From the NCBI GenBank assembly GCA_020002185.1, contig CM034541.1:54916249-54980248 (forward strand): a stretch of DNA of 64,000 bases, in the 5' to 3' direction. Below are positions 1 to 10,868 of the stretch, piece by piece. Source of the DNA: Paraescarpia echinospica (taxonomy: Eukaryota; Annelida; Polychaeta; Sabellida; Siboglinidae). The position numbers were made by a program, and so were the translations under genes. Numbering within the stretch: position 1 is the stretch's first letter; each line of letters begins with the position of its first letter. Below the pieces are notes generated by a model, which saw nothing but the letters and a program-made list of their open reading frames with translations, was not told where the DNA came from and ran no database searches.

Positions 1-650
1 ACTTTGTGTTAAGCCAGATGAGTTTGTCTACCGGGTTTGTAGCTTATATGAAATAAATTCGCTACACATATTAAGTTGTTGATTGTTGAGAATAGCCTCT
101 TTGACAGTCGGTAGTTACCTTAATCAACATACTAAAACTAAAAAGCCGCACCTCTCGTTTAATGATTATGAATGTTTAATGAATTATTTTATATGGCTTA
201 ATTTATATGCTCATAATTGTTAAATCATCGTCACCCCGTTCATTCCTCAGTATTTTGTCTACAATTAGGACTCATAATTTTACGTTTGGTTTAAAACTGG
301 CTTCTTGTGTATTTGTTACCCCACGCGTTTTCATAACAGGAGACCCTGAGATAGTGTGAAGTCCTTCTGCATGGCTAATTGGATATAAAGGTCCTTTGAC
401 ACACATTCCTCTAGTGACTGCCCTTTTTACACATGGCATTGGAGACAGACCCCTCAGCCAGGCTCCCATACATTCAGTGATGATCACTTAATAGATAACG
501 GTTCTCCCTTTATCATCTGCACAAACCAGGCTTTCTTGGCATTCCTTGTAATGCTTGAACACTATCCAGCAGCTTTTAGGAGGGGGGTTTAACGCTTTTG
601 AGAAACATGGAATACAATTAGTGGTTCACATTTTCAAGATGCATTTTTGA
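1..650. other. Unannotated AT-rich stretch
   Basis: I see no gene, RNA or repeat here. The short open frame on the minus strand at 272-487 has no recognisable domain. Confidence 0.5.
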
Positions 651-741
651 GGGGGAGGGGGAGGGAGAGGGAGAGGGAGAGGGAGAGGGAGAGGGAGAGG
701 GAGGGAGAGGGAGAGGGAGGGAGAGAGAGAGAGAGAGAGAC
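650..741. repeat. Purine-rich (GGGAGA)n/(GA)n microsatellite
   Basis: About 90 bp of almost uninterrupted purines on the plus strand: GGGAGA and GGGAGGGAGA units passing into (GA)n. Confidence 0.95.
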
Positions 742-1220
742 CCAATACTTAAAATATTGGTAATGTTTTACCGAAAGAAAACGTTCGTCTCGGGTAAAAT
801 ATGGAACCTGTTTCAAACGTGCTCCGGATAATAAAAAAGCCATAATCAACATTCCGCGCTTTCATTACGGGGTGGAGAATAAAAACGACGATGTTCTTTG
901 AAGGAAACTCTACTGTCTCACGGGGCTCCTAGACCGTGCGTGTGGCACTGAGGTAAACCGGCATTTCACGCAACGTCGACGGAAGCATAAATGATAGAGT
1001 AGTCGGCAGCGGTTTCGCAGAAGAGCGTAAAATTGCTCCTCGAATTAAATATAAGCTCGGCGGTGCTTTTGAAATGCCACATGTGCGGCGCGGTACGCCT
1101 ACGGGAGACTACCGATAAAAAGTTCACCACCCGCCGTGATGCGGGTTGGACTTGATCCAAGCATAGACTAAATGACGATCAAATATTGATACGGCTCTCC
1201 TCTTTGGACATTTGGTCCGG

Positions 1221-1259
<39 letters not shown>

Positions 1260-3290
1260 TATATTCGAGGACTAATATCGAGGCCTTGTATATTTACATG
1301 GTAGCATGGCCTCGATATTACTGATCGAAAATTCCAAAGCGATGGATATCTATTCTAACTATATCCCTCTAGGGAAGCTAGACATATAAAACATACGTAA
1401 GTCGTTAACCCTAAATACGTTTCGTTGTGTTTTCTGAAATACATCACCAGTTGGTAAACCAGAGTTGGGTGGTTCAGGGAGGCGAATAAACGCAGACAAA
1501 GGCGAGTGGATATCGGCACCTGGGAGGTGATGCATCTACAGTGTATCCAAGTTTATTATGTGCCATGTTGATGACTCAGTACTGTTCTATTTTGTGCCTC
1601 GCCATCGTGAACACCATTGTGTTCATGGCGGTATTCGTTGATGACAGTACCCGTTATCGTCAGCGCTGGGTGAATGCAACTGTCGTTATGAAGTACACCG
1701 TAATCCATCAAGTACAAAGTTGGGTTGATGACAGTAATGATGGGTGAACAAAACTGTCATCACGTATGTAGTGATAGATGTCCGTCACTCACTGATACAA
1801 AGGCGGGTTGAACCGGACAACCGTCGGTCACCTCTTGTGTGGTCGGTTAAGCAAATAGTCCAGTATTTTTGGAAGAGAGAACCAGTGGCCAATTCAACAT
1901 GCATCAACCCACGGAGCAACAATCTAAGGACAACAGTTCTCGCCATTTCAGTATTTAACTTGATCACCATGGCGCCCTCTGGAGTAGAGTAATTCATCAC
2001 TAAATTCTCTCATGCAGGGGAAACGCCATATAGAAAAGTAAAGTATAGTGCAAACACGTACGTAAATAAATATATATAAATATATAGTTTTCAATACATT
2101 GTCAATTGGTAGATCAGAGTCCAATGGTACACGGAAGCGAATGAACAGAGATCGAGACGAGAAGACGTCAGCGCCTCGGCGAAGACACTGATTCAGTTCG
2201 CGTATTAATAATATACAGAATTAACGACTTCAGTGATCAGAGTCCTACTCAATGCCACTGTCGAGTCCAAATATATGCCCGGCGATTGACGGTACCCTAA
2301 CATTACCAGCAGTCATCAACGAGACAATGTATATTTCATACGACAAAAATCGCCGCCGGCCTTTCATAATGGCTTTTGCTGATTGGAACATCTCTCCATT
2401 AGCGAGCTAGGAAACGCCGACGGGAAATGTCCAACACACAACCGGTCATAAAAAGACGGCACAGTGACCCATTATAGGCGGAAGTATTCATATTTCCTTT
2501 AATCACAGGCTGTTCAGGTGGTCCCTCGTTAGTTGCGTCGATGTATGATTTTGGCAGTTCCTCGCCTTTGCTCCCTTTCAGCTGTCAAACTGTACATTTA
2601 GCGGCATTGTCACGTATGTCTCAATTTCTGTAGCCGACGACAATACCGCTAAATGGGCCGCGGTTACCAGATACATGTGTACTGTGTAGACCTCGTGTTG
2701 CCTTCAATGGGCCGTTGTTCGCCGACAACTGACGGCGATATGTCGGCGTCGATGTCTCGGCTTCACGCCACTGATTCATCGGTCGCTATCGGAAACAGCA
2801 ATTGTACCGTTTACAGCTTTGACATCGTGTTATCGCCGATGCCTAACAAATTGTAAGTCACTGTGACATGAAAGGTCTCTAACTTACACGTACATAGGCG
2901 TTCCATATACTATTGATGTTCCGTCGTTGACTTTACGGAAATTCTTGCAGAGATATTGTTTCACGGCGAGTTCGTATTTTTCCGCGGCTAGTAATAGAAA
3001 CCACTTCGTTAATTACATTCTAACTTGGCAAAAACGTGACTATCTAGTTCTAGTTAGTTTCCAGAACATGGCAAGTTCAATTAACTGATTAGTCTTTATT
3101 TATTGTTGTGCATGGTTACCTGAATCCTATGGTCTTATGAGACATCGTTAAACTAATCAAGGCTTTTTCAGAACATCCGGCCAAGCCGACCTTTTTGTGC
3201 TGGCACGGTCAAAAATATGGTGACGATATTAACGTCGTTATCCAAACCACGGAGGATGGACAATACACAGTCCCCAATACTGAGGACCCA
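742..3290. other. Non-coding stretch with small AT repeat and hairpin
   Basis: Contains (AT)n at 1219-1264 and a perfect 13-bp inverted repeat (1273-1285 with 1308-1320, taatatcgaggcc and its complement, 22-bp loop). Open frames at 1541-1992 and 2653-2856 have no recognisable features. Confidence 0.5.
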
Positions 3291-3444
3291 GGACCCGTTT
3301 CACGGTAATAGTGTCCTCACTGATACGGTAGTAGTGTCCTCACTGATACGGTAATAGTGTCCTCACTGATACAGCGTATAACAACGGATTGTGTTTAATG
3401 ATTGTGTTTTCCTTATAAGCTCATTATCTCAGTGAAACGGTTCC
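3291..3444. mobile_element. Small MITE-like element with 12/13 terminal inverted repeats
   Basis: Left end ggacccgtttcac (3291-3303) and right end gtgaaacggttcc (3432-3444) are inverted copies with one mismatch. Inside, a 23-27 bp unit containing agtgtcctcactgata is repeated three times (3306-3373). A related right-end motif (tatctcggtgaaacggtccc) occurs at 24240-24258, preceded by a similar gtcctcggtgata motif at 24139, so the element is probably dispersed. No coding sequence. Confidence 0.5.
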
Positions 3445-6070
3445 GAGGTTGTTACACCAATCGCGACGAGCTTGGTCCATGTATTTAATGCGTTTGGGTT
3501 AACAATTAAACTAAACTGCGCCTCGCGCTACGCTTTAAAAGAAAAACCACTTTGCGTTAAGTATCGCAAACAATAAACCAAAATATTTTGCCTACAACAA
3601 ACCAAAAATATTTATAAGTTTCACACTTTGAACCTGTATTTGCGTTACGTGACTAAAACCGAGCTGGACGTCATCAACCCATTGTCGACAGATTATTCCG
3701 GAAGTACCGGAAGTTGAGATAGTGGCGTTGTAAGAACATCACGTTTAATATAAATAAGTGTGAAGTAATCTTCTCCTTTCAGCGGCAAAATAATTTACCA
3801 CAATACTATAAACGCTATACAGTACTACAGAAAGCATATAATTTCAGAATAAGTGTGGTATCAAGACGAACAAAAAAGACACATTAGCATCCTTGTACAA
3901 ACATACAACGAAGTAGGAAAGATGAATGGACAGTAGACTTCAACGTACCGACCGCAAATACCACTAATTGTCATGACTAAACCGAAAAAGACACATTAGC
4001 AACCGCATAGAAAAATTATATAAAGGAGGAGAGATCAAAAGGCTGTAGACGTCATCATACCGACCGCAAAGGCAAGTGATATGGTTCGGTGTGGCTGCAT
4101 GCGGCCCCTGTCTGCAGTGGTCTCCGTCGACGGAAGACCACGTCGCATGCACAAACCGGGGTCTTGTCAAGTGTATGGCACACTTTAGCAACTTTAATGT
4201 ACATTAAACCTAGGTTGACTGTTCCTCATTTTTAATATGATGTTCTTAATACGAGAATAAATGTATTGAAGGAATAATGCCCTCCAAGTTAGCCCGAAAC
4301 AGAGTTCACAATTTGAATGTTGCGCAGTCGAAATATTCAAATTGTAAACAAAACATTCAGCCAGTGCCGTTATCGGCACTTATTGCTTATTTGCACCTTA
4401 ACAATTTGGCCCGTTTGCAATGCCCTGCCCAAATGGGATCAAATGTACAACTGATTCAGCAAATAATTACCAGGGCTGACACCGGGTAACGGAACAGAGA
4501 ACGGCTTTTATAAAACTCAAAGCAAAGGTTTCGAATGCTCTGTCAGAGGCAAGACCTGACTAATCGTAACCTGTGATATACAAAAAGGATGGTATTAAAA
4601 AAAACGACAGCTACACGGCACGTTCGACAAATCGGTGCTGGTTTGAACACATTAATAAAAACTAAGTACCATAGAGGCGCACTGTGTGTCAACGAATCAG
4701 ACTTGTTTACCGTTAAAAGAGGCCGACAGTTGCTGTAAAGATACGACCAAGTCGCAATTACAGTTTAATAACATATTTATTTTAACGAAACGGCTCAAGG
4801 TTTGACTGTGGAAATTTGGGTAAAAACCAAAACTTTCGCAACGTGCCCGCTGAACAATTAACGATGTTGTAAAGTTTTTAATTTTTATTTATTCTGTTCA
4901 CGTGCTTCAACAACGAGCTGCTTAATTTGTTTTATAATTTGTATATACATTTTAATAAAATGTCAATGAAAACAAATACCTAAATACAAATATTGGATGC
5001 CTTCCTATCAGGTCGTTGTTGTTTCTAATAACTATTAGAATGTGACATTGATTTACAACATGTAATTCTATAATATATCAACGCTGTCGGGATAACTACT
5101 GAACGTCTCAACTGAGGATCAGACTGACTTCTGGTCTACTGTTCTTATAAAAAAGTAATTTCTTATATAACGTTGCATAGAGTTCACAAACGCTGGCACC
5201 GTTCAGAACACATAACAATATATAGTTTTCCTCTAAACCGTATGGGAAGCCACCGTGCAACCACTGCACTAAGATCATGTGTCCACATATGTCCACCTCT
5301 GTGTTGAGGAACAGACCGTCTAACCACCGGGTTGTAGACATATAGAGTGCATTTCAACTGTGTTTTGGCGGAACGGTGACCGCCATAAGACTCATGGCCG
5401 GATGTTTTTGAGGTGGACAGCGTGATCTGTCCGCGTCGCCACTGATTCTCTCCTGCTGTACGCGACAGTCGTACTCAAGGGGTGGTCTTCCACAGCTAGA
5501 TTACTTCCGTGAGACGGAACGTATACAATTACTATTAGCGATAACTGATGTAGACCACCAGCGCGCTCTTCATAAGAGCCTCACAAAGATATTTTGACAG
5601 CGCAACCCCACGAGTCTACGATTACTGAAACCAATGTCCCACGCAGTCTCTAACATAAAGGCGTTCACGTGTGCACTATATACTATGCAGATCGATCCAC
5701 GGTAACACTGAATACGTCTGCCGAAACATGTTACGTGTTTGCTTTCTCGACGAGCAATAACATAGTATCCTTGTTACCCGATACTCTCAACACCCGCGCT
5801 CAACACTACGACGCAAGTTGAGGCTGTTTGTTATAGAGAAACCGCCCACCGTGTAGCGCCAGCAACCTGTCTATACAGGGCGGGTTATCGCAGTCGTGTT
5901 ATCAGCCAGGGCCATACGGCATCGCCCGGTCGGCGGAAGACAACAAACGACTTTATTAAACAAGACGTCTGCTACATACGTTGCTATTGGTAATTGCATA
6001 TGCTTTGAAGTCGGTTAAAGTGCACAAGACATTGCATAATGGCTTCGACTATATAGTCCAATGTTGTGCT

Positions 6071-6104
<34 letters not shown>

Positions 6105-6267
6105 CAACACGATTGCTGAAGGATGTCTATTACGGAAAGAGTTGTTTTCCACAATGTATACACATAACCACATTTCAAGCTTGTTTACGGTGTTAGGTCT
6201 TAAATACGATTATGTATCAGGGTGTTAGTATCGATATTGTAAGGACTGGGGACCAGTGGTCACTTTT
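3445..6267. other. Non-coding stretch with minor repeats
   Basis: A degenerate tandem duplication of about 112 bp lies at 3870-4075 (aaaagacacattagca and accgaccgcaaa recur). An 11-bp hairpin (acaatttgaat, 4308-4318 with 4335-4345) and (AT)n at 6073-6103 are also present. No convincing gene. Confidence 0.5.
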
Positions 6268-6776
6268 CAGAGGTGGCCTTTATACACGGACGGTGTCGCG
6301 CTTACATTTATCCGGGCGTTAAATTTTATCCGGGTGATGTTTAAATGCATATGTAAGGCATAGTATTTGGCACCAGTAGATCACGCAGTGATAAATAATA
6401 TCCAGTAGTTAACTATGTTTCGTTTGTTGTCGTAATACGAGCGTTATAGTTAGAGTACATAATTATAATTTGCTGTTTCAGATTTGTGACCAAGTATAAG
6501 AATAAGTCACGTGACGTGTGCGTGGAGAGGAAACTGTTTTACGAGAGAAATTGTTTATGTCTGTGGGAAGCAAACATTTTATAATTTATGTATACATGTA
6601 TAGACATATATATATATATATATAAATAAATAAATATATATATATATATAAACATATATAACGCCCGAATAAATGAAATACATTCCCCTAGATACGCACA
6701 CGCGCAGAAACGTCACCCGGATATCATTTAACGCCCGGATAAATGTAAGCGCGACAGCGGCCGAGAGACCTCTGCA
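6268..6776. repeat. Inverted repeat, possible fold-back element
   Basis: 6294-6324 and 6726-6756 are a perfect 31-bp inverted repeat containing acatttatccgggcgttaaa. Similarity extends imperfectly on both sides, to about 6341/6708 inward and 6268/6776 outward. The spacer of about 400 bp is AT-rich with (AT)n at 6605-6660 and has no coding capacity. A fold-back element is possible; the true ends and target duplication are not clear. Confidence 0.55.
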
Positions 6777-7565
6777 TTGCGATGGTGCACTTCGTCGAAA
6801 TCGAGCTTTCTTCAAGTGCAGTACACGGAGGGAAACGGTAAACAATAATTAAAATAAATTTAAACACTGTTTGGTGAACTAACTTTGGCATCTTACACTT
6901 TCCACCGCGGGAGTTTACGTTAGAAGCCCATCTATGAAGCATGGACGCGTTGACTGAATCATATCAAACGTACGACGTCAGACAACAACGGTATTGTCTG
7001 ACTCCAGTCCTACTACACTGTCAAGTAGGTTCAGAGTTTAAGCGCTGTTTTAAAAGCAAGATGGAGATATACGGTTTATATAACAAGTATCTGCATAACG
7101 TTTAAACAAAATTACAAGTTTTGAAATAAAACAGATAGAAAAAGTATTGAGCCCATCCATCGATATGACTATCTTTCATGACGAAAATCCTACACTGTCT
7201 TGCCGTTACACTAGTCAAATAAGTTCTGAGATTAAAAAAATAAAATAATGGATATGGACACGTGTTACCAAAATAGATAAGCAACGGAAAAATGAACAAC
7301 TGAAAACTCGTCCTAAAACGCCTTTTTGAACGATTGCTAGTACCATTACGGTTCGTCGGATCCCAACAATCTTGATACCGTTTGAAAGTGTAAGTTTTCT
7401 GCTATTCAAACGTATAAATGGTTTCCTGATAATTTTTTCTAAAATAAAGTATAAACGGACCTACAACCGTGCTCGTTCCGGTGTCTTAGACACTACGAAC
7501 GATGTAGGTTCGTCGACACAGTTCACCAATCTACCGATTGAGGCACCACTATCTGATTTCTTGGG
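6777..7565. other. Unannotated stretch
   Basis: AT-rich sequence. Short overlapping open frames on both strands show no domains. Nothing supportable seen. Confidence 0.45.
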
Positions 7566-7566
7566 A

Positions 7567-7749
7567 TAAGCTCCACCCACTTTCAAACGGTTGCTAAAAT
7601 GACATACTAAAAGTAGGCGTGACGTCACAATCACGTATATCAACCAATCAACGCAACGAATTTTGACCCGCTGGTTGAGTTACGTTATTGTGATGTCACG
7701 CAATCAGAAGACGTCAGTTTTGCCGCGATTTAAAAGTGGGTGGAGCTTA
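7567..7749. mobile_element. Palindromic MITE with TA target duplication
   Basis: Perfect 18-bp terminal inverted repeats (ataagctccacccacttt at 7566-7583, complement at 7733-7750). An inner pair (gcgtgacgtcacaatcacgta, 7617-7637; its near complement at 7681-7701) makes most of the unit fold back. TA at both outer ends is consistent with a Tc1/mariner-type target site duplication. No coding capacity. Confidence 0.65.
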
Positions 7750-7750
7750 T

Positions 7751-8149
7751 GAAAGCAAGAAATGGTGAAGTGCACATGTCTGAACCTATGCAAATGAGGA
7801 AAGCAGCGCCGCAATCGGAAGATTGGTGTACTTAGTATGCGCCACCAACATCGTTCGGAACTGTACATAATACTGAAAACGGAACGATTGTAGGTCCTTT
7901 TATATGTGTTCTTTGAACGGTTACCGGGAAATCTAGATGACGCTAGAATAACAAAAAGTGCTTCCTTTCAAATGAAACCAAGATCGTCATCATGAGGGTG
8001 CTAGTGACCGTAGAATTTCATGTTTTGGACGTGTTCCGAGTTGTTAATTTTTCGCTCGCTTATCTATTTTTGGTGTTACGTAATAAACTACGAGACTGCA
8101 CTATTAGATTATGGTATGTAGTGTGACATGATGTAATAAATTAAATTTT
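7751..8149. other. Unannotated stretch
   Basis: No gene or repeat recognised in these 400 bp. Confidence 0.4.
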
Positions 8150-8460
8150 ACTTTCAGTTCCCAGAGTCAAGGCAAAGGCTGGAAGAGATGTGTCAGTTGC
8201 CACGCCGACTCCGTGGAATTCACTTCCTGTCAGTGTTAAATCAGTAGGAAATATTGTAACATTTCGCCGTCATCTGAAAACCTATCTTTTTAATATCGCC
8301 TGGCCTCCTAGCTTCTTAGCACATCCATCCATTTTTTGACGACTTTCGCATTGCACGACTAGGAGAATGCTCAATCCTTTGGTTTTGTAGTGTCACTGAA
8401 GTCGGGTTCTCTGAGGATATTGGCGCTGAAGATATAATTTATTATTATTATTATTATAAA
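8150..8460 (+). mobile_element. 5'-truncated LINE 3' end with (TTA)n tail
   Basis: Frame from about 8158 to a stop at 8337-8339 reads ATPTPWNSLPVSVKS then FRRHLKTYLFNIAW. This is the characteristic C-terminal end of Jockey/CR1-group reverse transcriptase ORFs (WNsLP ... F...LKTYLF). The following 3' UTR contains ggatattggcgctgaag and ends in (TTA)n/(ATT)n at 8439-8458. The same 3' UTR and tail occur at 19640-19745. Only the last 60 codons remain, so it is a dead insertion. Confidence 0.75.
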
Positions 8461-8496
8461 AACAATAACGTATTTAAGTAAGGGTCTGTTTCTATG

Positions 8497-8600
<104 letters not shown>

Positions 8601-8617
8601 AATCAATGTCAAATACG

Positions 8618-8686
8618 TTACATGTGTCTTTAAAACGTAACAAAGGATTAACACGACCGGAGAAAGTTGCACCTGACAACGCCGAG
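8618..8686 (-). repeat. Dispersed repeat, inverted relative to 28976-29044
   Basis: The complement of this segment (gcaactttctccggtcgtgt, then taatcctttgttacgtttta and agacacatgtaacgta) closely matches 28976-29044. Both copies sit beside a microsatellite ((CA)n here, (GA)n there). Probably part of an unidentified interspersed element. Confidence 0.65.
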
Positions 8687-8867
8687 TCGATAGGGATCTG
8701 ACAGACAAAGCTAGACTGCGGCGAGACTGACAGACTGGACTACCAGGCGTCATCACGACACGCCTGGTCACTCGGCGTCATACTCCTTTGTGTCGCCGTC
8801 ATCCGTCGGATACGACTTCATTCGCGCCCTCTTTGATGTTATTCACCGGGAGATAAGCTTTGGCGGG

Positions 8868-9212
8868 ACAACAAGACAGGCGGGACGACCAGGGAAAGAC
8901 AAGGCTGGCGGGACAACCAGGGAAAGACAAGACAGGCGGGACGACCAGGGAAAGACAAGACTGGCGGGACGACCAGGGAAAGACAAGACAGGCGGGACGG
9001 CCAGGGAAAGACAAGACAGGCGGGACGACCAGGGAAAAACAAGGCTGGCGGGACGACCAGGGAAAGACAAGACAGGCGGGACGACCAGGGAAAGACAAGG
9101 CTGGCAGGACGTCCAGGGAAAGACAAGACAGGCGGGACGGCCAGGGAAAGACAAGGCTGGCGGGACGACAATGAAAAGACAAGACAGGCGGGACGGCCAG
9201 GGACAGACAATG
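8868..9212. repeat. 28-bp minisatellite, about 12 copies
   Basis: Unit caagacaggcgggacgacca plus gggaaaga. Variants alternate aagaca and aaggct, and cgacc, cggcc or caacc. As 28 is not a multiple of three and the unit lacks stops, five of six frames stay open across the array. The resulting open frames of 104-146 codons are not evidence of a protein. Confidence 0.95.
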
Positions 9213-9390
9213 TACACGGGGATACGTTAACCTCACGAAGTGTGATTAATAATAATAATTATCTTAGTAGTAATACCGTGATAATAGTAATATTACTACC
9301 ACTAATAACTGTATTAATAACCATGACAACGAAAATGTAAATTATGATACTGAAGTATGCTCATTTTTCTACCGATAATAATAATAACAA

Positions 9391-9672
9391 TATACTAATC
9401 GGCCCCACTACAACTGATATTATAATGTTCATAATAATATACTAATCGGCCCCACTACAACTGATATTATAATGTTCATAATAATGTACTAATCGGCCCC
9501 ACTACAACTGATATTATAATGTTCATAATAATATACTAATCGGCCCCACTACAACTGATATTATAATGTTCATAATAATGTACTAATCGGCCCCACTACA
9601 ACTGATATTATAATGTTCATAATAATATACTAATCGGCCCCACTACAACTGATATTATAATGTTCATAATAA
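9391..9672. repeat. 47-bp minisatellite, 6 copies
   Basis: Unit contains actaatcggccccactacaa and ctgatattataatgttcata. The junction alternates ATAT and ATGT over the last five copies, indicating a 94-bp dimer. Confidence 0.95.
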
Positions 9673-10667
9673 TCATCATTATTGCCACGAGTCGCATAAA
9701 TTCCACACTTAAGAAGCTGGATGCAGTTTCAGAAGACACGACACGAATATCGTTTCAAACAAACCACATTCAGCACGCTTCAAGCCACCCTTAACGAAAA
9801 GCCTTGCTCCGAACAAACTAAATACTTTGGCAGTGTTTACTTACACAGTTCCCGCTGTTTGGTGGGGCGGTGAAAGGGCCAGACGGTGCATTGAGTCATT
9901 GCCGTTGCGCGACAGAAAAAAGGTTGCGTGACAAGCCGAGGCAGTGACAGCGAGATAATGATGTCAGATGCGGCGAGGGGGCGAGCCACACGCGCTGTGG
10001 GCGTTCCTGTCCCACGTCACTTAAACAGTCGCTGTCAATGTGGCATCGACGGCTATATTTATCAGAGAAACTTCTCATGGCGTCGACGGCTATGTCTAGC
10101 ACTGTTATACAAGTTTCTCTGTTATATATCAACTTAATGAAAGGCATCGATACGTTGACACAACGTAACTGCGAACAGGCGTAAGAATGAAACACTGCGG
10201 CTTTGTTATCTTTATCCTTATCTCGTAGTCCATAAAATAACGTAATAGAACTACACAGAATATAAAACGTACATAGGTAATTAAGAAAACAGATCGGAAT
10301 GAAGAACTATCTGAACATAAAACAGTTGGGAGCAAAGAGATGGGCAGAACACGTGCAGTGAATGACTGAGGAATGAGAATGAGAATCAGAATCATTTATT
10401 CGACCATAAAAACATATTATATAGAGCAAATAAATGTAAAGAAATATATGGTCAGGAAGATTCTCATTAAGGCATTATGCATGCCGCTAACATAAATAAA
10501 ATTAATAATTAATCGATTATTGACAGTGTTTAACACAAACTAACTAACTATCTAACTAACAAACTAAATTAACTAACTAAATAATTGAATGTCAAATGCA
10601 GTTAGTGGCAAAATTATTATTTACTCGGTTTATGTAGATATTAATACCGAGGAGAGGCTGATAAACG
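9673..10667. other. Non-coding stretch with (TAAC)n
   Basis: A degenerate (CTAA)n tract lies at 10538-10583. The rest holds no recognisable gene; open frames at 9896-10395 lack any domain or signal. Confidence 0.45.
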
Positions 10668-10868
10668 GAAAACAGAAGAGGATGATAGAAGAGAGACTTC
10701 AGACGAAGATATAGTGTTAAAAGAGATCTCGAACTGAAGAGCAGGGGTGAACAGAGAACATCAAGGCAGTGGATCGCGATAGGTGCAGACGACTCGTCAA
10801 GAGGGCGAATCAGATCAAGTCACTTGGTCCCCATTGCGCGCGGCATCGAGGCAAGAAGAAGAAGATAG
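10668..10868 (+). mobile_element. Probable LINE 3' end fragment with (AAG)n tail
   Basis: One frame reads VDRDRCRRLVKRANQIKSLG then PHCARHRGKKKK (about 10770-10865), which resembles the extreme C-terminus of RTE-like ORFs (..DRdrWRrlv...). It ends in an AAG-rich run as such elements often do. Upstream frames are broken. Short and decayed, hence modest confidence. Confidence 0.4.
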
